A DNA stretch of 64,000 bases from Tethya wilhelma (Eukaryota; Porifera; Demospongiae; Tethyida; Tethyidae). The notes under the pieces are model-generated. The model made no database searches. It saw only the letters and a program-made list of their open reading frames with translations, and was not told the DNA's origin. A program made the translations under genes and the position numbers. Below are positions 22,011-33,801 of the stretch, piece by piece. Every line of letters begins with the position of its first letter. The stretch's first letter is position 1. The stretch covers positions 7,855,070 through 7,919,069 of the forward strand of contig CAXIPT010000002.1 of NCBI GenBank assembly GCA_964030475.1, written 5' to 3'.

Positions 22011-23362
22011 AGTAAAACTACATTTGATAAACAACACACAATTCCCCAAATTAATACGATAAACAAACTACCTTGGAGTAGCAGTTACCATGGAAAGAAT
22101 TAATTTCTAACATAATGATATAATTGTTAGATATCTTGACAACTTTTTTAAAAGCTATTATATACTACGGATTGTTGAAAATGTACACAAATTCACTAGT
22201 ACCATATATCTTCCAACACTACGAGACTCAATAAATGAACAGGTGTAGTGACATTACATACAAATAGCATTATAGACTGTTGTACTAAAAAAGATTGATC
22301 AATCTAGAACAGTCAGATTACAGATAATGAAACAATCGGTTAAGATACGATCTTTCGTTACCACTGGATGAAAGGATTGAATTTCCATATGTTTCCTGAT
22401 GGTTGGATTAGCATGTATCGGCCATCTTTCCAAGGTGGGAAATCCGATATTTCTATGGAAACCCAAGTATACGCATGGATCTATTTGGAAACATGGCCGA
22501 TACTGAGTTCAAGGATTGTTATGGAAATATAAACTTTTCGTCCAGTGTACGTTCTATGGTGAATAAATAATGTATAGCAATTAATTATTACCGAACCACA
22601 AAAATTCAACCAAGGCAAATATTTCGACAATTAAAAAAACAACAACATTGGAAATGTAATGAGACAAAGGAATGTTAAAACAGAGTAATCAAGATGAAAT
22701 GGCTGTTAGAGTGTGTAAAGAATCCTTCTGTGGGCTGCATGTAATACTCTTTCGCTTTATTGAGTCCCTGATGTTGCCCACAGGAAGAATTCTGTACACA
22801 TTCTAACAGCCATTCCATCTTGTTTGCTCAGTTACTTTGCTACGATTTAGCCATTCCTGTGTCTCAAATAGTAGCTTAAGAAGCTTAGTACTGCTTTTAG
22901 TGCCAAACGCTTGGTATTTGCAGAGTTATTCGCATGAACATTTGTATTGCGCTAATGGGCCATCTGTGCCATTCCTACAAGTGTACCCAGTACTACCGTA
23001 CTGGGAATATAATTATATTAGTGCATTAACAATAATAGTATTATGTAACCGTTTGATATGCATACAACCATAATTAGGAATTTATTATTCTGTAAACAAT
23101 GAATATGAAAATAAATAGTTTACATTTTTATACACTTATAGACGTCAAGCGTTGTGGTTGATAGACATACACCAAACACTGTATTGCACCATACAAGAGT
23201 AATATAGCCTTAAACTACAGTTGCCTATTATTACAGAAGCAAGCATAAGATGAGTTGAACACAGCTCTTAAAAACCTATAATTTTTTCACAAAAATTTGT
23301 ATGATGTACTTTAAACCGATGCACACACCTTTAGACTAAAACCAAAGTGCACAAAACTGTTA
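22011..23362. other. Intergenic spacer of the tandem array
   Basis: No supported gene. It includes a hairpin element (22690-22822). From about 22850 the sequence (AGTAGCTTAAGAAGC...GTACTGGGAATATA) is repeated near 29125-29270, marking the start of the next duplication unit. Confidence 0.5.
22690..22822. mobile_element. 133-bp hairpin element
   Basis: The left arm 22690-22735 (CAAGATGAAATGGCTGTTAG... ending TGTGGGC) and right arm 22776-22822 (GCCCACAGG... ending CCATCTTG) are imperfect inverted copies about 46 bases long around a 40-base loop. No coding capacity. The copy at 29 kb lacks it, so it looks like an insertion into this spacer. Confidence 0.65.
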
Positions 23363-26300
23363 TCATTCTGCTTTTAAGGAATTATTGTCCTCCTTTAGCC
23401 TTCGATAAGACAAGTTACAAGCATCACTATTGAAGTCATCCAATAAACGTGCAGGAAATTCATCCAGTTCAGATGATGCCCTTGATTTGGAATGCATATT
23501 CTTAACATAGCCTTTGAGCCCAAAAAGCATCTTGACAGTGAGAAATACAGTCATTCCAAAGAGTGGAAGTGCAATGAGAAAAGATCGAAATACACTAACA
23601 GCATATATCCATCGTTGCAAACGAACTTCAGTGGAAAGTACGTAAATAAAAATTGAGCTGGTATTAACCAAAGCTAGTATCGAAAACAGAACGGAATCAA
23701 CCACATTATGCCATCTTTTAGCATATGGCTGAGCAATCGAGTGTAGAAGTGAAATGACAATGAACACCACTTCCACAACTAGGTAGAACTGAGTACGACT
23801 CAATGAAACTACTTCACAGGCCAATACACTGAAACGATAAGCAAGATAAAGGCCAGCAAAGAAACGAAACTTATCCTTGAAACAGCCTTGAAATGAATCG
23901 AAAAAAGGCTGCATTCGATGGATTGGGAGTACTTTTTGAAGTAGAGTGATGCACTTTGTTTCACTAAATCTACTGTAGGCAAGCAATCTTTGACCATTAG
24001 GATACCATAGTAGAAGTAATGTTGGAATGATCACTATTACCATAATACATGCTAGAGCTGGAATAGCATATGCTACATGATTCTTGCCAAAGTATACCAT
24101 ATCACCACTGTAGAATACTCTTGATTGAAATAAATGTCCTCCTTTGCCAAACAGGTGTCTTAACGTAAGAATTCTAAAGGATACCTGAGCACACTGGGCA
24201 TAGCACATTATTAGAAACGTTGACAGTCCATGTACAACTGATACTGGTTTTCGACGAACACGCCAAATTGAAATTCGACTGAAATTACACATGTTCAAGA
24301 GAAGATATACTATCAAGACGAGAAAGAAAGCAAAGGAAATTGTCACAAACTTGAATACTATAATGTCTAGCATTTTGGCTCCTTTCCATAGACAAAATGA
24401 CAGAGAGTCGAAACTGAAGAAATTTAGGTTGAATATGCGATAAACGAAAAATGATATTCTGTTAACTGTTTGAATCCAATTTGAATGTATAAGAGTTGAC
24501 ACATCTGAAGCATCAATAGCAATATGGTCAACAACTTGTGCAAAGAAAATAAACCCATTGTACTTGCCAGATGTAAATTTGAGGTTTAAAATGAGCACTA
24601 ATGAGAAAAGCATACTTAATGGGAGAAGTTCAGACACAAGGTATAACAGAAAACCTACAGAGCAGTGTGTATCGCGGCCACACTTGTAGTTAGGAGAGTG
24701 GAAATACACTGAATAGTTCTCTTTGCAACTTCCACACAAGAAACCTGTTCTGTTTTCGTTACAAATAAACTCACTGAGAAGTACTTTGTTTGCCTTACCA
24801 GGTAGGGCATAATGGTAGCTGATTGTTGTTGAATTGTAAGTACAGAAGTTCAAAGGGCAGTGTGCTGTGAGCAGAGTATGCTCAGATGCAGTGTCATCTT
24901 TGTATCCTGCCCAATAGCCACGTAATATTAATGCTCGAAACTGAAGCTCCCTACACTTGTGTATTCCAATGTAGCTTTGATTGAGGGTTGATGCACAAAC
25001 ACATGAAGTAACAACTCGTTTCATGTAGGGTGGATTTCCCACCATTAACCCAGGGGGACACTCATCAAGTGTTATGTTAAATGACATAACAAGTGTACGG
25101 TAACCAACTCTTTCCAAAAGCAGATGCCCATGCTCTCCAGGTAGACCATACAGTTTCATGCTCTTTTCGGAAATGTATGTATATGCAGAATCAATGGACA
25201 TTGTAGAATTAGTGTCAGTACTTTGAATGTAGGTTCTCAGTGTGGAGTGAACTGTGTTGTTAAATATATCAGTCACAATAATGGGAAGATCAAACTCTTT
25301 TCCAGGTATTACATGTAATGGAAGAATCCCTGTTAGAGTAAAGTTAGAGCCGGAGCTTGACACTTCATTTTCTGCAGTACTGTTGATGAATGTAAAGTTG
25401 GCAATACACTTCAATGCTTCACTTGCAGTGATATGTGTGTGGCTACCATGACAGCTTGACGCACAAGATATAAGTGAAGATGCAAATATGGAGTTACCAT
25501 AATTTATTTTACGATAATCAGCGTTGTTGTTTGAAAAAATGAACAAAACGCTGTCATTATTCGAAACGGCAAATTGAATAAAGCAGCCCAATGCTCCTGT
25601 GTGTTCATGTAGCTCGTGTTGTCCTATGGTTGATGAGTATATTGCACCTCCACGCACTGTTGCAATGTTAGATGAGAAATTGAAACTACAGTTTTTATTA
25701 ACCCACAAATAGGATGATGATAGAAGAGAAATCGCACCCCCTCTAACACCAGAGTTGTTCACAAAGACAGAAGTAGTGTTGGAATGAAAGGTTGCTGATG
25801 CAGAACTGATCAAGAGTGCTGTTCCATTATTTCCAATAAAGCGAAGATCTCCTTTGAAATAAACTCGACCAAATGTCACCATGAATGCTGAGTTGCCGTG
25901 GCGTTTTACAACAGCTGGTGTACCTTGGCTATCATATATTGTTTGTAGAAGAGGGCGAACTGAGTTGGAAATAATGTCAGTGTTGAAGAACGAAACGTTT
26001 ACTACACCACTATAGCCTTCGCTACCAGTCAAATCAACTGCTGAGCTGTGAATAGCTAGATTATTTTTCCAAAGACAATCTTTAAACATCATCTTACTTT
26101 TTTTGACCTTCTTGTCACTTGCTACTATATAAAGTAACATTCCACCACCTTGTTTTGCTGCATTTCTAGTGAAATTACACTTGGAAATGTGAATAAACAC
26201 CCATTGATGTTTAGCGTAATGATATACTGTGAGGCCTCCACCACCTTCCAAGGAGAGGTTTGAGTCAAATAGTGTATTCGATACATTGAAAGTATTCCTT

Positions 26301-27250
26301 TGATTTTTATTAGGTTTGGTAAGAAACAGATGCAGCCCTCCACCCCACATTGCCTTATTATTCTGAAATATACAATTGGTGATGTTAAATGTATTATTCG
26401 TAGCATTTGCTTGTGGAGAGATCAGTAAACCACCACCTTGCCCAAATGTTCTAAACCCTCTGTACGCAAAGAAGTGTTGTTGAGTGAAAGCTATGTTAGA
26501 AGTAAAATTACATCCATTGATAACATACTGGCTATGACTACTGTAGAACAAAGTGTTCAAACAACCAGCCTTGTTTCTATGGACAAAAGGGCAAGAATTC
26601 ATTTCAATATACATTCCCCCACCACCATGTCCACCTTCAACTGAGTTATTTGTAAACTTTGATTTACTCACCAACACTTTCCCTCTTGTATTGTACATGA
26701 CTAATCCTATTCCATTATTGTTTAGGACATTGATTGATACTAAAAGAACATTGGTGCAATTCTCAATATAAAGAGCTGCTGACAAATTCAAAGGTAACAG
26801 TTTCTTGGACACACTACTGCTTCTGTGGAGAGCACCACAATTTTCAATACTTACATTGTACAAGTGGAATTCATTAATGTTCTTGAGTTCAAGGCCAGCA
26901 TTCACACCAGTTTTACAGTGAACAAGAGCACTTGAGGAGCTACTGCTAGCTCCAGTGATGGTAACATTGTGCAGATTCTCAAGTTTGAGTACACTGCTCA
27001 AGTTGTGATAAGTTTCGTGGATCACGACCAATGTAGAGTTTGTGATACAACCAGCAATAAGGTGTGAATAAGATCGACAGGGAGTAGCAGTAGGGTTGTG
27101 GTTGTCTCTATAAGAGCACACACTGCAGTTTTTGATGCTGTTACTCTGATCGATGTGGATTGTATAGTACTGCTCATCAGCATGGCAATATTGTAGGAGG
27201 TGAAGACTTGAGATCAGAATACTAACAGCAAATGCTATCACCACTGGCAT
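23363..27250 (-). CDS. Tandem beta-helix/multipass receptor-like protein, copy 2 (intact)
   Basis: A 1295-aa uninterrupted frame. The start is the ATG of a clear signal peptide (MPVVIAFAVSILISSLHLLQ, likely cut after YCHA). Residues about 70-680 are Pmp-type beta-helix repeats (GGGGMYIEMN, GGGLLISP, GGAISLLSSS, GGAIYSST) rich in Asn glycosylation sites. A Cys-rich domain follows (ECPPGLM to CGSCKENYSVYFHSP), then seven to nine membrane segments containing FTSGKYNGFIFFAQVVDHIA, FNLNFFSFDSLSFCLWKG, HGLSTFLIMCYAQC and FQGCFKDKFRFFAGLY. The tail ends SYRRLKEDNNSLKAE. It is very close to copy 3, so the duplication is recent or gene conversion is active. It differs strongly from the 7939-11802 gene in the ectodomain but shares its order and membrane motifs. 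Function is unknown; a surface receptor or adhesion role is inferred. Confidence 0.9.
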   Translation of the reverse strand: MPVVIAFAVSILISSLHLLQYCHADEQYYTIHIDQSNSIKNCSVCSYRDNHNPTATPCRSYSHLIAGCITNSTLVVIHETYHNLSSVLKLENLHNVTITGASSSSSSALVHCKTGVNAGLELKNINEFHLYNVSIENCGALHRSSSVSKKLLPLNLSAALYIENCTNVLLVSINVLNNNGIGLVMYNTRGKVLVSKSKFTNNSVEGGHGGGGMYIEMNSCPFVHRNKAGCLNTLFYSSHSQYVINGCNFTSNIAFTQQHFFAYRGFRTFGQGGGLLISPQANATNNTFNITNCIFQNNKAMWGGGLHLFLTKPNKNQRNTFNVSNTLFDSNLSLEGGGGLTVYHYAKHQWVFIHISKCNFTRNAAKQGGGMLLYIVASDKKVKKSKMMFKDCLWKNNLAIHSSAVDLTGSEGYSGVVNVSFFNTDIISNSVRPLLQTIYDSQGTPAVVKRHGNSAFMVTFGRVYFKGDLRFIGNNGTALLISSASATFHSNTTSVFVNNSGVRGGAISLLSSSYLWVNKNCSFNFSSNIATVRGGAIYSSTIGQHELHEHTGALGCFIQFAVSNNDSVLFIFSNNNADYRKINYGNSIFASSLISCASSCHGSHTHITASEALKCIANFTFINSTAENEVSSSGSNFTLTGILPLHVIPGKEFDLPIIVTDIFNNTVHSTLRTYIQSTDTNSTMSIDSAYTYISEKSMKLYGLPGEHGHLLLERVGYRTLVMSFNITLDECPPGLMVGNPPYMKRVVTSCVCASTLNQSYIGIHKCRELQFRALILRGYWAGYKDDTASEHTLLTAHCPLNFCTYNSTTISYHYALPGKANKVLLSEFICNENRTGFLCGSCKENYSVYFHSPNYKCGRDTHCSVGFLLYLVSELLPLSMLFSLVLILNLKFTSGKYNGFIFFAQVVDHIAIDASDVSTLIHSNWIQTVNRISFFVYRIFNLNFFSFDSLSFCLWKGAKMLDIIVFKFVTISFAFFLVLIVYLLLNMCNFSRISIWRVRRKPVSVVHGLSTFLIMCYAQCAQVSFRILTLRHLFGKGGHLFQSRVFYSGDMVYFGKNHVAYAIPALACIMVIVIIPTLLLLWYPNGQRLLAYSRFSETKCITLLQKVLPIHRMQPFFDSFQGCFKDKFRFFAGLYLAYRFSVLACEVVSLSRTQFYLVVEVVFIVISLLHSIAQPYAKRWHNVVDSVLFSILALVNTSSIFIYVLSTEVRLQRWIYAVSVFRSFLIALPLFGMTVFLTVKMLFGLKGYVKNMHSKSRASSELDEFPARLLDDFNSDACNLSYRRLKEDNNSLKAE

Positions 27251-29901
27251 TATTTAATTGTAGCCCAACACATAAATTGATAGTTTACTACCAACTAAAG
27301 TGTAGAACTGGCTTTGAGTATTAAAATGCATCCATTGGCAAGTGAAAAACATGACATACACAACTGGCAGACTGAAACCAACAAGTAGCTACATTTGATA
27401 AACAACACACAATTCCCAAAATCAATAATTATGATAAACAAACTATACTACCAGTAATAGTGGAAGGAAATGCACGATTTTTAAAACAATAATCACATTA
27501 GCTATCTTGATATGCTTTTAGAATGTGAACATGACCACTAGCACAACTTCTATATAACATGTCACACACTAAACGCCAGTATAGTGAATAATTAAATTAC
27601 AGCAGATACATAGCTCATGTTTCAGATCAATACTAAAATATCCCTCATAATTCCATAGATTTGAGTCTAATGCTGTTTGTTACAATCAATTTTGCAACAC
27701 TCGGGTTCTCTTCCAGTAAATAAGGTTTACAATGTGCATAGCTTGGTTGCTATATATCTTTAGCTCAGCAGCTATCTATTCAAGGATTCTAGCATCTAGT
27801 TTAGCAGAAATCAAGATCTCAGAGGCCAGGTTTGTGATGATTGTTTTAGATCCTATATACCATGGATGCATTATAGATTAGTGAGAGTTATAGAGTGACA
27901 CACCTTTGCTATATAACAATGGTCTGTAGATTTTACTAAAGTGAGTGAATGGTGATTCACACCTAAATGTATTTGGGGTAGACTATATAAATGCATAACA
28001 GGATGCCAACAAGCAACATGTAAGACAAAACTATTTTAATGCCACAGTTTGTTGATCTAAGCATTAAGGTACAGTAATACAAACAGACCATGGTGTATAC
28101 AAACTAAATACAAACTAACTATACAAAATCAAACAATATAAATGATAATTTAAAACTATATTATATTATTCAAGTTGATTCAAACACACTTAAACTTGAA
28201 ATCAAAAGTAAATTAAGTATAATATAGCTTTTCAAATTTGTTGATCCAAGCATCATAAACCCCTACTTCACACACACACAACAGTCCAGTTTATACAAAC
28301 ATATGTAAAGCATTAGCAAATAATATTATGTAAAGACAAACATAATTAATGCTAATCTACTTGAATGTAAAATTTTGCTTACAAATGCTTCGACCTAGTT
28401 CTTGAGAATTAATTTTAAGCCTCACACGTCATTGTATATAATTATATACGTACAGTATATATCTGTTCCACACATTTTGAGAATTTGCGCAATTTGCAGA
28501 TTGCGCAGTGCATTTTGGAAATTTTAAAAATGCGCATGCACACATTGTGAATTATTTTTAAAATGCTCAAGGGCATTGCACAATTTGCAAACTGCGTAGT
28601 GTTTAATTTGCCCATGTTAAACTGCGCAACAGCAAACAGTGCAGCCACAAAGCCAACCCTCTACTCAATTAACCTTGTACCATAAGTGCTTATTACTGAA
28701 CTTTAGAGCCTTACAAACTATACAGTTGTTAGGCCAGCAGTCCACTCACAATACAAACATTAAAAATTCGCGAAGTACTACGTAAACACATTCCACAAGC
28801 TAATTATCACACTGCAAACTTTCAGTTTTATAAAAATCTTTCAGGGCAAGTGTGAGCTATAGGTTTATCCAGTGTTTGAATAGAGCAATTCTTTCTCTTT
28901 CAGCACTACCGTTTCGAAAGCCTCTGAAAACGGCAGTGTAGATCCACATAGGAGCGTCTGCTGGAAGTCAGACCTGAAGTATAGGTCAAGAAAAAGTGGG
29001 AACAATTTGTTTTGCCTAGTACTGTGATTATAACAATTTTGGTATCAATCTGTAGTGCTATAGCTAGGTTACCGCAATGTATTTCAATGTATTTGGACTC
29101 ATTAGAAAGAAAATGGGCTAAAAAGTAGCTTAAGAAATCTTTTTGTGCTAAGTGCTCAGTATTAGCAGAGTTATTTGTGTGAATATTTGTATTGCACTAG
29201 CTAATGGGCTATCTGTGCTATTCCAGTGTACCCGGGACTACCGTACTGGGAATATACACTAGTAAGCATCGACAATAATATTATCTAAATTTTTAATTAA
29301 TATACCAACCATAATTACAGATAATTAACTCTTAAGGAGAAATTTATCACTCGCAGACTGTAAACAATAAACATGAAAATAAAAAGTCAACATCTTATAA
29401 TTATTATGAATCTTATTTTTATATACTTGGACATGTAGTCCTGTTTGATAGACATACACCAAACACTGCATTATGTAATAGTTGTACTTCGCCCGAGGGA
29501 TTCCATTTTAGCTACAGCACGAAGGTTACAACCCATACACCTTGAAAAACCATAGTACAGCTGGCTTGTACCATGGTATAGCTTGTTCAGATGTACTTAT
29601 ATACAAACAAGAGGGTGTATTGGCTCATACACCCTAGTTTGTGTATGACTTCAAAGGTTTGGATAGGGTATATGAGTATTGTATCAGCTGCTTTTCCTTT
29701 GATGTGTAGCTCAACCATGGTACAAATATATATTGTACCATACAAGAGTAATAGCCTTAAAATACAGTTTCCTCTTATTACAGAAACAAGAGTTGAATAC
29801 AGCTCTTAAAAACCTATAATTTTTAAGCAAAATTTATATGATGTATTTTAAACTGGTACACATACTACTAGACTTAAACAATTAAAGTAAACAAACAGTT
29901 A
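27251..29901. other. Duplicated flanks with an orphan upstream region
   Basis: No supported gene. About 27290-27700 repeats the 5' flank of copy 3 (33840-34230). About 27880-28440 repeats, with small gaps, the sequence just upstream of the plus-strand beta-helix gene (35920-37020), but the similarity stops at about 28440 where that gene would begin. About 28470-28640 holds near-palindromic GCGCAATTTGC motifs. From about 29110 the 3' flank of copy 3 begins. Confidence 0.6.
29472..29735. repeat. ~260-bp insertion in the 3' flank of copy 3
   Basis: The flank of copy 2 reads ACACTGTATTGCACCATACAAG (near 23177). In copy 3 the same place is split into ACACTGCATT and TTGTACCATACAAG by about 260 extra bases. 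The insert contains inverted TTGTACCATGGT / ACCATGGTACAA (near 29570 and 29713). This is visible by comparing the two paralogous flanks; the element type is unknown. Confidence 0.55.
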
Positions 29902-32900
29902 TTAGTCTGCTTTTAAGGAATTATTGTCATCTTTTAGCCTCCGATAAGACAAGTTACAAGCATCGCTATTGAAGTCATCCAATAAACGTGCAGGGAATTC
30001 ATCCAGTTCTGATGCTGCTCTGGACTTGAAATGCATATTCTTAACATAGCCTCTGAGCTCAAACAGTATCTTGACAGTGAGAAATACAGTCATTCCAAAG
30101 AGTGGAAGTGCAATAAGAAAAGATCGAAATACACTCACAGTATATATCCATCGTTGAAAACGAACTTCAGTTGAAAGTACGTAAATAAAAATTGAGCCGG
30201 TATTAACTAAAGCTAGTATTGAAAACAGGAGAGAATCAACCACATTATGCCATCTTTTAGCATATGGCTGAGCAATCGAGTGCAAAAGTAGAATGACAAT
30301 GAACACCACCTCTACAACTAGGTAGAACTGTGTACAACTCAATGAAACCACTTCACAAACCAATACACTGAAACGATAAGCAAGATAAAGGCCAGCAAAG
30401 AAACGAAACTTATCCTTGAAACAGCCTTGAAATGAATCGAAAAAAGGCTGCATTCGATGGATTGGGAGTACTTTTTGAAGTAGAGTGATGCACTTTGTCT
30501 CACTAAATCTACTGTAGGCAAGCAATCTTTGACCATTGGGATACCATAGTAGAAGTAATGTTGGAATGATCACTATTACTATAATACATGTTAGAGCTGG
30601 AATAACAAACGCAGCATGATTCTTGTTGAAGTATACCGTATCACCACTGTAGAATACTCTTGATTGAAATATATGTCCTCCTTTGCCATACAGATGTCTG
30701 AATGTAAGAATTCTAAAGGATACCTGAGCACACTGGGCATAGCACATTATTAGAAAGGTTGATAATCCATGTACAACTGATACTGGTCTTCGATGAACAC
30801 GGCAAATTGAAATTCGATTGAAATTACACACGTTCAAGAGAAAATATACTATCAAGACGAGAAAGAAAGCAAAGGAAATTGTCACAAACTTGAATATTAT
30901 AATGTCCAGCATTTTGGCTCCTTTCCATAGACAAAACGACAGAGAGTCAAAACTGAAGAAATTTAGGTTAAATATACGATAAACAAAAAAAGATATACTG
31001 TTGAATGTTCGAATCGAATTTGAATGAATAAGAGTTGACACATCAGAAGCATCAATAGCAATATGGTCAACAACTTGTGCAAAGAAAATAAATCCATTGT
31101 ACTTGCCAGATGTAAATTTGAAGTTTAAAATGAGCACTAATGAGAAGAGCATACATAACGGAAGAAGTTCAGACACAAGGTATAACAGAAAACCTACGGA
31201 GCAGTGTGTATTGTGGCCGCACTTGTAGTTAGGAGAGTGGAAATACACTGAATAGTTCTCTTTGCAACTTCCACACAAAAATCCAGTTCTATATTCGTTA
31301 CAAATAAACTCACTGAGAAGTGTTTTATTTGCTACATCAGGCAGGGTATAATGGTTACGCACTCTGGCTGAATTGTAAGTACAGAAGTTCAAAGGGCAGT
31401 GTGCTGTGAGCAGAGTATGCTCAGACGCAGTGTCATCTTTGTATCCTGCCCAATAGCCACGTAATATTAATACTTGAAACTCAAGCTCCCTACACTTGTA
31501 TACTCCGATATAACTTTGATTGAGGGTTGATGCACAAACACATGAATTAACAACTCGTTTCATGTAGGGTGGATTTCCCACCATTAACCCAGGGGGACAC
31601 TCATCAAGTGTTATGTTAAAAGACATAACAATTGTACGATGACCGACTCTTTCTAACATCAAGTGACCATGCTCTCCAGGTAGACCGTACAGTTTCATGT
31701 TCTTTTCAGAAATGTATGTGTATGCAGAATCAATGGACATTGTAGAATTAGTGTCAATACTTTGAATGTAGGTTCTCAGGGTGGAGTGAACAGTGTTGTT
31801 AAATGTATCAGTCACAATAATGGGAAGATCAAACTCTTTTCCAGGTATCACATGTAATGGAAGTATGCCAGTTAGAGAAAAGTTAGAGCTGGAGCTTGAT
31901 ACTTCATTATCTGCAGTGCTGTTGATGAATGTAAAGTTGGCAATACACTTCAGTGCTTCACTTGCAGTGATATGTGTGTGGCTACCATTACAGCTTGACG
32001 CACAAGATATAAGTGAAGATGCAAATATGGAGTTACCATAATTTTTCTTACGATAATCAGCCTTGTTATTTGAAAAAATGAATGAAATATTTTCATAACT
32101 TGAACGGCTAAATTGAACAAAGCAGCCCATTGCTACTCTATGTTCATGTAGCTCGTGTTGTCCTATGGTTGATGAGTATATTGCACCTCCACGCACTTTT
32201 GCAACATTGGATGAAAAATTAAAGGCACAGTTTTTCTCAACCCACAAATAGGATGATGATAGAAGAGAAATTGCACCCCCTCTAACACCAGAGTTTTTCA
32301 CAAAGGTAGCAGTAGTGTTGGAATGAAAAGTTGCTGATGCAGAATTGATCAAGAGTGCTGTTCCATTGTTTCCAATAAAGCGAACATCTCCTTTGAAATA
32401 AACTTGACCAAATGTGACCATGAATGCTGAATTGCCGTGGCGTTTTACAACTGCTGGTGTACCTCGGCTATCATGGATTGTTTGTAGAAAAGGATGAACC
32501 GAGTTGGAAATAATATCACTGTTGAGAAACAAAATGTATACTACACCACTATAGCCTTCATTTCCAGTCAAATCAACTGCTGAGCTGTAAATAGCTAGAT
32601 TCTTTTTCCAAAGACAATCTTCAAACGTCATTTTACCTATTTTTGCCTTCTTGTTAATTGCTGATATAGAAAGTAACATTCCACCACCTTGCTTTGCTGT
32701 ATTTCTAGTGAAATTACACTTGGAAACATGAATACCCATGTACACCCACTCATGTTTAGCGTATTTTGCATAATAATATACCATGAGGCCTCCACCACCT
32801 TCCAAGGCAAGGTTTGAGTCAAATAGTGTATTCAATACATTGAAAAAATTGCTTTGATTACCATTAGGCCGGGTAAGAAAAAGATTCAGCCCTCCACCCC

Positions 32901-33801
32901 ACATTGCCTTATTTCTTTGAAATATACAATTGGTGATGTTAAATGTATTATTCGTAGCATTTGCTTGTGGAGAGATCGATAAGCCCCCACCTTGTCCAAA
33001 TGTTCTAAACCCTCCGTAGGCAAAGAAGTGCTGTTGAGTGGAAGCTTTGTTAGAAGTAAAATTACACCCACTGATAAGATACTGGCTATGACTACTGTAT
33101 AGTGTAGTGTTCAAACAACCAGCCTTGTTTCTATGGACAAAAGGACAAGAATTCATTTCAATGTACATTCCCCCACCACCATGCCCACCTTCAAGTGAGT
33201 TATTTGTAAACTCTGATTTACTCACCAACACTTTCCCTCTTGTATTGTACATGACTAATCCAATTCCATTATTGTTTAGAACATTGACTGATACTAAACT
33301 AACATTGGTGCAATTCTCAATATAAAGAGCTGCTGTCAAATTCAAAGGTGGACCCTTGGACACACTACTGCTTCTGTGGAGAGCACCACAATTTTCAATA
33401 CTTACATTCAACAAGTAGAATTCATTCACATACTTGAGTTCAAGGCCAGCATTCACACCAGTTTTACAGCGAACAAGAGCACTTGAGAAGGTACTGCTAG
33501 CTCCAGTGACGGTAACGTTGTGCAGATTCTCAAGTTTAAGTACACTGCTCAAGTTGTGATAAGTTCCGTGGATCACGACCACTGTAGAGTTTGTGATACA
33601 ACCAGCAGTAAGGTGTGAATAAGATCGACAGGGAGTAGCAGTAGGGTTGCGGTTGTCTCCATAAGAGCACACACTGCAGTTTTTGATGCTGTTCCTCTGA
33701 TCGATGTGGATTGTATAGTACTGCTCATTAGCATGGCAATATTGTAGGAGGTGAAGACTTGAGATCAGAATACTAACAGCAAATGCTATCACCACTGGCA
33801 T
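29902..33801 (-). CDS. Tandem beta-helix/multipass receptor-like protein, copy 3 (intact)
   Basis: A 1299-aa uninterrupted frame with the same start (MPVVIAFAVSILISSLH), signal peptide, beta-helix repeats, Cys-rich domain, multipass region and SLKAD tail as copy 2. The differences are mainly substitutions plus a few short in-frame indels in the ectodomain, for example around the hydrophobic turn near 32760 and the loop near 33350. The membrane part is more conserved than the beta-helix part by eye. In-frame length changes with no stop suggest both copies are functional. The 5' flank holds the same TGACATACACAACAGGCAGACTG block as the other copies, so all three probably started with the same promoter. 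Confidence 0.9.
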   Translation of the reverse strand: MPVVIAFAVSILISSLHLLQYCHANEQYYTIHIDQRNSIKNCSVCSYGDNRNPTATPCRSYSHLTAGCITNSTVVVIHGTYHNLSSVLKLENLHNVTVTGASSTFSSALVRCKTGVNAGLELKYVNEFYLLNVSIENCGALHRSSSVSKGPPLNLTAALYIENCTNVSLVSVNVLNNNGIGLVMYNTRGKVLVSKSEFTNNSLEGGHGGGGMYIEMNSCPFVHRNKAGCLNTTLYSSHSQYLISGCNFTSNKASTQQHFFAYGGFRTFGQGGGLSISPQANATNNTFNITNCIFQRNKAMWGGGLNLFLTRPNGNQSNFFNVLNTLFDSNLALEGGGGLMVYYYAKYAKHEWVYMGIHVSKCNFTRNTAKQGGGMLLSISAINKKAKIGKMTFEDCLWKKNLAIYSSAVDLTGNEGYSGVVYILFLNSDIISNSVHPFLQTIHDSRGTPAVVKRHGNSAFMVTFGQVYFKGDVRFIGNNGTALLINSASATFHSNTTATFVKNSGVRGGAISLLSSSYLWVEKNCAFNFSSNVAKVRGGAIYSSTIGQHELHEHRVAMGCFVQFSRSSYENISFIFSNNKADYRKKNYGNSIFASSLISCASSCNGSHTHITASEALKCIANFTFINSTADNEVSSSSSNFSLTGILPLHVIPGKEFDLPIIVTDTFNNTVHSTLRTYIQSIDTNSTMSIDSAYTYISEKNMKLYGLPGEHGHLMLERVGHRTIVMSFNITLDECPPGLMVGNPPYMKRVVNSCVCASTLNQSYIGVYKCRELEFQVLILRGYWAGYKDDTASEHTLLTAHCPLNFCTYNSARVRNHYTLPDVANKTLLSEFICNEYRTGFLCGSCKENYSVYFHSPNYKCGHNTHCSVGFLLYLVSELLPLCMLFSLVLILNFKFTSGKYNGFIFFAQVVDHIAIDASDVSTLIHSNSIRTFNSISFFVYRIFNLNFFSFDSLSFCLWKGAKMLDIIIFKFVTISFAFFLVLIVYFLLNVCNFNRISICRVHRRPVSVVHGLSTFLIMCYAQCAQVSFRILTFRHLYGKGGHIFQSRVFYSGDTVYFNKNHAAFVIPALTCIIVIVIIPTLLLLWYPNGQRLLAYSRFSETKCITLLQKVLPIHRMQPFFDSFQGCFKDKFRFFAGLYLAYRFSVLVCEVVSLSCTQFYLVVEVVFIVILLLHSIAQPYAKRWHNVVDSLLFSILALVNTGSIFIYVLSTEVRFQRWIYTVSVFRSFLIALPLFGMTVFLTVKILFELRGYVKNMHFKSRAASELDEFPARLLDDFNSDACNLSYRRLKDDNNSLKAD

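Noticed and set aside
28442..28648. 68-codon minus-strand frame rich in GCGCAATTTGC-derived sequence
   Set aside because: Built from near-palindromic DNA repeats; no protein features.
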